A DNA stretch of 64,000 nt from Cephalotrichum gorgonifer (taxonomy: Eukaryota; Ascomycota; Sordariomycetes; Microascales; Microascaceae). Shown in pieces: positions 57,188 to 64,000 of this stretch (the first letter of the stretch is position 1; each line of letters starts with the position of its first letter). The stretch is from positions 2,199,402 to 2,263,401 of the forward strand of contig ONZQ02000003.1 of the NCBI GenBank assembly GCA_900312665.1. The letters run 5' to 3'. The notes beneath the pieces are model-generated. The model saw nothing but the letters and a program-made list of their open reading frames with translations, searched no databases and was not told the DNA's origin. Both the position numbers and the translations under genes were made by a program.

Positions 57188-57922
57188 ATGGAGCTCATCG
57201 TGTCCCTCGCGACGGCTCTCGCCTACAATTGCGGCCTGCGCCTCTCCTTCCTACCCCTAGAAACGGTGACGTGCACAGTCGCGCCCGAGGTCTCCAAGTG
57301 GGACGTCCCGCTCGATGACTTCCTCGAGCAGTTTCTCAGCGAGGCTCAGCCGGGATATCCCAAAGTACAGCGCGTCACCGCCACGGCCGCCATCTTCCGA
57401 CATGTGGACACAGAAGACCCGGAGATTCTCCTCCTCCAGAGTGTGCGGTGGCCGTTCCTGGGGGGCGGGAAATGGGAGATGACGGGCGGCGCCGCGGACC
57501 GTTGGCCCCGGGACACCATCCTGCGGGCCGCGGAGCGGGAAGCTTGGGAAGAGGCGGCTGTTGAACTCGAGAGCATTGACGCCTATGTGGGTTCCTATTA
57601 CTTCCACCGCCCGCGGCTGCTCTGGACGGCACACAATATGAAGGTCGTATTTTTAGGGCGCGCCAAGGGTGGTGACGCCGGCGTGGAGGACATCAAGCTG
57701 AGTTGGTACGAGCACCAGGCGTTTTGCTGGGCCAAGGAATCGCAGTTGAAAGCCATGGCGGTTGACAGTGTAGAGCCTGTGGAAGTGAGGATGGAAGGGA
57801 GCGAGGCGAAGCCAGATGACGCCGACTTCCCCAGGATGCAGTATATTTCTAGGGAGGGGAAAGAGTTGGCGATCAAGTCCTTTCAGGTTCTCCGTGAGCT
57901 AACAGCAAAGAAGTCCAACTAA
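57188..57922 (+). CDS. Nudix hydrolase-like protein
   Basis: Single exon, 244 residues from the ATG at 57188; the open frame extends upstream but is not gene-like there. A Nudix fold is visible: the strand TATAAIFRHVD ... ILLLQSVRW, the GGKWEMTGGAAD turn, and the Nudix helix REAWEEAAVEL, which supplies the metal-binding REUxEE core. The box is not perfect: Asp replaces the first conserved Glu and Ala replaces Gly near its end, so activity is likely but the substrate cannot be guessed. The C-terminus (EGKELAIKSFQVLRELTAKK) is helical. No partner gene is adjacent. Confidence 0.8.
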   Translation: MELIVSLATALAYNCGLRLSFLPLETVTCTVAPEVSKWDVPLDDFLEQFLSEAQPGYPKVQRVTATAAIFRHVDTEDPEILLLQSVRWPFLGGGKWEMTGGAADRWPRDTILRAAEREAWEEAAVELESIDAYVGSYYFHRPRLLWTAHNMKVVFLGRAKGGDAGVEDIKLSWYEHQAFCWAKESQLKAMAVDSVEPVEVRMEGSEAKPDDADFPRMQYISREGKELAIKSFQVLRELTAKKSN

Positions 57923-58583
57923 TGAGGGAGTAGGCACAGTAGGAGCTGGAATGACTGAACATGATAGATGTAATATATTAGACAGCGTAGACCAGATATC
58001 AAGGCTGCCTAGTCTAGAAAGCAAGATGATCCCGTGCAAATATGCTAGACCTCGCTTTCCATATAGAGACCAGTTCCCAATATAATAAGTACGGACGAGA
58101 TGTATAACACTGGTATTGAGCCCACGGTTCATCAAGTATTCTTAAGAGGCCAAGGACATATTACAACACTACGCGGAGAACGCTTGCAGGGAATATGATA
58201 GAAGCTGTTCCACTCGGGGTTAAAGGGAATCTTATATCTTGACTCTGGACGCTGGATCTGGATCGTACTGAACCTCGTGAGACGCATTCTAGGCAGTGGG
58301 TAGTTTAAGATGTAGCGCGCGGCAGACTTCGTCCTCCTCGTGGCGGTGTACGAGTAAAAAAAAATACTATTCACACATGTACGAGTACGAGTGCAAGCGT
58401 GTCGCCTGTGATAAATTTAGCGCCTAAATTGAATGGATCCCAGTGGTCCTCTCACTGAGGTTTCGACTAGCCGCTAAAAAGGAACGTCCCCTCCCCCGCA
58501 ATAGAGGTCCTATAGACAGGCGAATCCGAAACGACGGCGCTTCCAGCCACGAGTAGAATTGAGGTATGACATAGTTACTTTGT

Positions 58584-58645
58584 CGAGCGAACTCCGATCG
58601 ACAAGTGACTGGCCCAACTAGCTCTACCAGCTCTGCCACCCCCTT
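58584..58645 (-). other. Possible tRNA-derived (pol III) relic
   Basis: On the - strand an exact A-box match (TGGCAGAGCTGG, 58638-58627) is followed about 33 nt later by a degenerate B box (GAGTTCGCTCG, 58594-58584). The acceptor and anticodon stems do not fold as a tRNA, and the D stem has mismatches. It could be a tRNA pseudogene or SINE head, or chance. Confidence 0.25.
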
Positions 58646-61114
58646 ATTGTTGAAACACGCCACATTCTCCACACTGAGTCTTCACTTTAAGTGCTGTCCG
58701 GGATACGCAGCATTGCTGTCTCGTCTCTGAGACGTTTTGCTTGCTCGACTTCACGTCGGAGTGCGGGTACGGGTGCGTCAGCGGCGTTTCTCCAGAGCGG
58801 CACCGCATCCGTTAAGATGTGGTGTAATTTGAGAATTTCTTGCATGCAAGCCGGTCGCCTGGGCAATACACACAAGTACGAAGTACAGCTCACAATTTGC
58901 CCAGTGGTTGCTTGTATTACAATGAAAGTAATTCCTCATGCTCCAAACCAAGTACTATAGCGGCGCGTAAATCGACCCCCGTCTCTACCCGATATCTTTC
59001 TAGCCACTTCGGAGTTGAATGCGAGGTCGGCGTAAAAAAAAAACAAGTAAATCTCTCGTCTGCGACAAGGTTCTCATTTCTTGCGCCTTCTTGCGGAATG
59101 GAGCAGATTGTATGTGGGAAGGTGGCTGATAATAATGTGTTCCCGCTACATCGGTTCGGTGTCCAAGCACTCGTGGTATTACCTGGAAACCTCCAACAGG
59201 GGCTGGGTAGGTTTGGGCCAGACCTAGGGTCTGAGTGAACAGGTCAGCGGCTGGGATCCCAGGCGCAGAGCCACTCACTTGCAGGCTGAAGCACTGGCAG
59301 ACGTTCTTCCTCGTCGTCTGGAGCTTTTGGCGTCCCGCGGCGTGCTTTGATACAAGTACTTTCTCAAAAACACAAGAGGATAGAAGCACAAGTGTGTGGG
59401 CAAGTCTGATAGAATTTTGGGTTAGTAGTACCACGTTACGAAGTGGTGACTGGTGTGCCGGATCACACCATTGCCCGACCTCGTCCAATTTCGACTCTAA
59501 TGCATCGACGTTCAACCGTTTACGGCTCTCGCCCAGAGGAGGGGCGGGGGACGTTGACCCGCAACCATGCAAGCCACGTACTTGTACCCATACTAGTGCC
59601 CACATGTACCTGGAACCTCTGGAGCTAGTCGCGCAGACCACAGGGACGAACGTGTGTATTCGTACTCGTACCCATCCATGCAAGTGCTCGAACAATCGAG
59701 GTTCCGTGCCATTTTAGGAAGGTACGCTAATTTGGGTGGGAACATTGAGTGGAGGAAATGGCGGGCCGGCGGAGACCCTACGAACATTGCGCCCGCTGCA
59801 ACAATAGATGCAAGCCGACGAAAAAGGGAGTTCCGTAGAACGAAGGAAGTCGACCAAGTAAGCTCATGTGCCCCAGGATGAACGACCGTTTTTCTCTGGC
59901 CAATGCTTCTGCAGGCGAGCTTCGCCCGATGCAGTTCGTCCTGAACCCAGATTGTCGAGCGATGGAGGTTGCTTGTGCATCCACACTCCCTGGGAGGTCG
60001 CCAATTCTTGGCAACAATGACTGTAGATGCAAGTAACTACATTATTATGGCCATTGTGGGGTTAGCCCCACGACCATGGTCCCTGCTTCAATTATCATTG
60101 AAGTGGATAGAAAGGCGACATGGAGGGAATGCTCCCGACAGGGTCCCCTCGTCCAAGTATACATTACTTGTAATCAGTAATTTACCGGGGAGGGCAATCA
60201 AGCCTTTGATACCACTCCATCGACGTGTGGAAAGATAATAGAGAAGCCTCAATCCCTGCGAGCGGAATGAGATTTGCTACGCGGCACAACGGTCGCGTCT
60301 TACTCGTAGATGTACAAGCTTTTCCTCCACAGTCGTTCGGTTGTAGAACGCCGAGAACACTACCAGCGATACATCATGCTCGTATACTCGTATAGTGTCT
60401 ATGCCGCCTTTACAAGTATCGTGGGGTTCGATTCCGGCTATTAATCGAAATCGGCCTTCATACCCAAAGGGAAAGGGAAGGGAAGAGCGGGTCGGTGTTG
60501 GCGTCGGTGTCGACGTCGGCAAAGAATGTCAGTCAAGGGAGTATAGTATGTGGATTCGATGAAGGGCCAAGCACTGCAAATTACAATAGATGCATGTATG
60601 CTCCTGCGTAAGAAAGCTAAGACTACGTACGCCGTGGGGTCGGTTCCATCCGCTAACTCTGTTTCCATGAATCAAAGTACCTCATACTCCGTCCGCAGTA
60701 CACGAGTACATCGGCCGGTCGCACGTATCGGTTTTGTGGTGCTGTTCCATCCTCCACAAACCTTGTAATCTCTCTTTCCCCTGGCCCTGGGTCGTTCCTC
60801 TGCGCCACTCCCGCCCCTGGCCCTTGTGCTCTCTGGAACACACCTGAACTCTCTTTCTGACTGTTTACCTCCCCCCCAATTTCCGATCCTCATATCACAC
60901 TCGTTCCACACACAACACCCCGATCTGGACATCGTCACCATCACACATTGGCCGCGCCCGCGACCGATGCGATTCCGATTCTTCGCCGGCCAGTAGCACT
61001 GCAATTCGCCGCCGTCTGCCGTCTGGTCCCTCTCCGGTTTCGTCGTTCGAGCGTCGACCGTATTTCAATCCCTCCCGAACTATCATAGAGAGGCAGTCCT
61101 TCGTCCGGTCTCTC

Positions 61115-61210
61115 ATGTTGCTGGTCTCTCCTCGACCCTCGCACCCTTCCAATCCGTCCAATCCTTAACGGCATGTGTCTTCCTTGGAAACTACTATGAA
61201 CCACGATTGA
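61115..61210 (+). promoter_or_regulatory. Chain of three short uORFs upstream of palI
   Basis: Three small ORFs precede the palI ATG: 61115-61168 (17 codons), 61173-61199 (8 codons) and 61196-61210 (4 codons). The last two overlap as ATGA. They end 123 bp before the main start and would lower or regulate palI translation if they are in its mRNA, whose 5' end is unknown. Confidence 0.4.
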
Positions 61211-61333
61211 ACCGCTCTCTTTTCCACTGGGCGAGCTTTTACCGAGCGCGCACTTTCCACTTCTTCGCCGCGTCTCGAAGACGCTGGCTCTGATACTCTC
61301 GGACGTCCTGCTCCTGGCACACCCACCGGCACC

Positions 61334-63342
61334 ATGATTCGACCCGCCACCATATTGACGGTCTTCCTCTTCGCGGCCTTTGCGCTGTTACTCATCGCCA
61401 CCTTGTCCACACCCGTTGTCAAGGGCATCCCGCTCGGCAAGTTTGACGATGTCACCTTCGGCGTCTTTGGCCACTGTACTGGCAACAAATGCTCGGATTT
61501 CGAGATAGGGTACAACCCAGGTATGTACCCCATGAGAACCGCGCTCGGCGGTTCTGGCCCATCACCTCGTTAAGAGTACTAATTGACTCTGAATCTAGTC
61601 GGACTCCTCGACCTCACCAAGTCCAACTTCGATCTTCCCTCCTCCGTCCGCAACTCCCTAACGACAATCCTCATTGTCCACCCCGTGGCCGCCGCCTTGA
61701 CCCTGGTCCTGCTCATCCTGGCAGGGCTATCTCACATGTCGCTAGGGCGTTCCACCCGCTACCTACTCATCGTCTTCATCGTCAGCGTTGTTGATTTCCT
61801 CATCTGTCTCCTCGCCTTCATTGTCGATGTCCTACTCTTCGTTCCCCACCTGGCCTGGGGCTCCTATCTCGTGGTCGCCGGTACGGTGATGGTTGGGTTC
61901 AGCGGCCTCTTCATCTGCGCTATGCGGCGCACCCTTATCAGCAGGAAGGACAGGTCCAAAAGGATCGCCGAGAACGCCGAGATGAGCGGCGAGAACTACT
62001 ACAACCGGGAGGCCCAGAAGGCCGCGGTCAGTCTCTCGCGCCAGCCCACCATGCCCACCATGAGCGGCGGCGCGAACGGCGCGGCCGATACGTTGCCCAC
62101 CTTTGCGTCGTTTGAGAACGACGACAAGCCCAGCGAAGAGCGCATACCGCTGACCCAGCGGAGTCCCTCCGAGAGATCGGCAAACCTTGCCCGCGCCGGC
62201 ACCGTTAGCCCGGTCCATAGCCTCCCGTATGGCGAGCCGATGAGGTCGAACTCGGCTCCCCTCGACCAGTTTGGGAACCCAATGGGCCCGTCTCCCAATG
62301 ACTACGCGGCCATTAGGCGGGGCCCGTCCGCCGAACATATGAACGCGGGAGGCCGTGGTGGGATGAGGGGCGGCCGCGGTGGCTACGGGCCTCCGGGTGG
62401 CCGAGGCGGTTACGGACCTCCGGGTGGCGGCCGAGGTGGCTATGGGCCCCCGGGTAGGGGCGGTTATGGCCCTAGGGGAGGATATGGTCCACCGCCACGT
62501 GGTGGACCCGGTGGTATGATGCGGGGAGGTGCACGACCTCCGTATCAGAACTACCAGAATGGCGCTGGCTCATACGACCGGCGGCCTTCCCCCTCGAACG
62601 CTTACGGCGGTGGATACGGAGGACAGAACGACCCTTACAACGCAGGAAACGCTGCTGGTAACGGATACAACGCCTATGGCTCAAACACGGACCTCCCCCG
62701 CGCAGAGTCGCCCCCGGCGCTCGATACCCCCATCCAACGAGGGCCCGTTTCCGAAATGGACGGCACCGCCACCACCGGGTCAACCACTCAGCTAGGTACA
62801 ATTAGGGACAGCGATACCGATATCGCTGGCATGGTGGGGCTACAACAGTCCTCAGGTGGCAACCCCCGACCTACCGATTCTTATATGAGCGACGGTAGCA
62901 AGTACAGCCACGAAGAGTAAGTGCCACTGCCCCTCCCCAAATTACTCCCGTAGCTAACAAACCGCGCAGCCCTCAAGGCCAATACGTGCCTCCCCGCGCT
63001 GGTTGGAACCAGGCCGGACAGCAGGGACGCCACTCGCCTGTGGTTCCGTCTCCCCTCGCGGTAGCCCGAGGAGGCGGACAGCCTCAGGGCCTCAGCTCCC
63101 CGGATAACAGCCGTGGCGTGCCATACTACGAGGACGTGGACCCGCGGTATGCCAGCGAGCGCAGGCAGGGCCCTTCACCTCAGCCTCGCGGCCCCCAGGA
63201 CGGCCGCGCGCAGAGCCCACAGTGGGGCGGCTATCCCGGCGGGCGGCCCTCGCCGCAGAACAGCAACCCCGATCTCCAGAATCGGGCCGGCCCCACCGGG
63301 CGAAGCCCTCCTCCTCAGGGCAGGGCGTACCCTGGGTACTAA
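61334..63342 (+). CDS. palI: pH-response regulator PalI/RIM9
   Basis: Membrane protein of the alkaline-pH signalling pathway (PalH/Rim21 partner leading to PacC activation). Exons 61334-61520, 61599-62916, 62970-63342; 625 residues. Typical SUR7/PalI layout: a first span straight after the start (ILTVFLFAAFALLLIATL), an extracellular loop with the paired cysteines (VFGHCTGNKCSDFEIGYNP), and three further spans (about residues 85-175), then a long cytosolic tail. The tail contains tandem Gly-rich units (RGGYGPPGG-like, about six copies near 62340-62520) and is Pro/Ser/Gln-rich to the end. The last 124 residues depend on a donor at 62917 (GTAAGT). Without that splice the frame would stop at once. 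The long Gly-rich tail is a fungal-specific feature of unknown role. Confidence 0.92.
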
Positions 63343-64000
63343 TTAGAATAGTGTCGGATCCATTACTGCGCACCCACCCGTCAGCATAACCTCCAACATT
63401 CGCTCACCTTCTTCTCACCACTTCGTTGGATTCTTTACTCCCTTCACGGTACATAATTCCTTCGTCGCTTGCGGCATACTCGGTCCGTCATTTCCCCATT
63501 CCTCCGTATGGGATCTCACACAAAAGCGGTGTTCTTCCGTGGGAAGCGGGAGGAATCGTTGTCGGCTTCGTTCGCCTCCTTTTCGCTCTCCCTTCATTTT
63601 CCTTTTTTCTTTCTTTTTTTTCGCGGAGGGGAGAGCGGGGGCTCTTCTTTTCCATTTCCCCGCCTTATCTTAAGTGTTGATACCGGGCGCGCTGCGCAAT
63701 ATATTCGGGGTTGCCCGAGGACTGTATGTGTGGTGCGTGAGTAAGGGAGGAAATCGTGTGGGTCTTGAGGGGATATCCCGTTTCTGCTGTAGGCGTTTTT
63801 GGCGTCCTGGAGATTCTAGCATCTCTCTCTCTCTCGGGAGACATCAATTGAAAACTTCTTTTTGTCCGATACACTCATTTAGTACCATCTCCTTTACTCT
63901 CTCCCATCCAAGTCTTTGCTGTAGGTCTTCTTTCGTATACTCTACCTGGTGCTTTATATCGTGATGCTAACAAAGTGCAATGGACTACTGCTGGTGTCCT
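63343..64000. other. Right-end spacer downstream of palI
   Basis: About 660 bp to the window edge, presumably the palI 3' untranslated region and beyond. CT-rich stretches occur near 63590-63625 and 63815-63835. No gene seen. Confidence 0.5.

Larger units (their letters stand above)
57923..61333. other. Large spacer between Nudix gene and palI
   Basis: About 3.4 kb with no protein gene supported. It holds a possible tRNA-derived relic (58584-58645), a lone B-box-like sequence near 60425, several GTAC-type motifs (58378-58393, 59657-59671, 60378-60395) and, at the right end, the uORF-rich leader region of palI. Confidence 0.55.

Noticed and set aside
60415..60450. Sequence with an exact B box (GGTTCGATTCC), a possible tRNA
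   Set aside because: The flanking T stem does not pair and no A box lies at a suitable distance upstream.
1..64000. CRISPR arrays, 5S rRNA, intact transposons
   Set aside because: Looked for regular spaced repeats, the 5S consensus, and transposase or reverse transcriptase motifs. None were seen.

Overview
The window is nuclear DNA of a filamentous ascomycete (Pezizomycotina, most likely Sordariomycetes). The evidence is short introns with GTAAGT-type donors and CTAAC/CTGAC branch sites, GC-rich exons, large gene-poor spacers, and a gene set typical of moulds: a DxDGD RNA-silencing RNA-dependent RNA polymerase, the pH-sensing protein PalI, an AspE-like septin, and a YVC1-type TRP channel. 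I found 16 credible protein genes, one truncated gene fragment, no rRNA or intact tRNA gene, and no CRISPR array. Most exon joins below were checked for phase, and every multi-exon CDS except the frameshifted CEF1 sums to whole codons.

Layout. 1-6391 (-): the pyrimidine-specific carbamoyl-phosphate synthase (URA2/pyr-3 type), running off the left edge. Its second intron is about 2.06 kb and holds a nested same-strand gene for a GIY-YIG nuclease-like, C2H2 zinc-finger protein plus two minisatellites. 9598-13408 (+): YVC1 calcium channel. 14258-14509 (-): a 50-residue membrane microprotein. 15975-16673 (-): FHIT/HNT2-type HIT hydrolase. 17751-19843 (-): MFS transporter. 21234-21353 (+): 5' stub of a serine-esterase gene. 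21900-24323 (+): splicing factor CEF1/CDC5, with a one-base frameshift. 24531-29440 (-): RdRP, convergent with CEF1. 30765-32921 (-): D-lactate dehydrogenase. 32922-39415: 6.5 kb with no gene seen. 39416-40755 (-): ribosomal protein S4. 41391-43016 (-): double-Myb telobox protein. 43490-44095 (+): DUF7704-like membrane protein. 44515-47019 (+): Taz1/TRF-like Myb protein. 48658-50261 (-): AspE-like septin. 54062-56170 (-): mitochondrial ABC1/ADCK (MCP2-like) kinase. 57188-57922 (+): Nudix protein. 61334-63342 (+): PalI/RIM9.

Most genes are independent housekeeping units and there is no biosynthetic cluster. The one functional grouping is two telomere-type Myb genes within 3.5 kb of each other (41-47 kb), with a telobox octamer upstream of one of them.

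The most interesting signal is the URA2 intron. It interrupts a very conserved motif (MVN / NPETVST) of an essential nucleotide-binding enzyme, carries its own nuclease-like ORF, and is flanked on both sides by exon sequence whose codon choice differs from the rest of the gene. That combination is what a homing element riding in a spliceosomal intron would leave behind. This is an inference and needs comparison with intron-less relatives.
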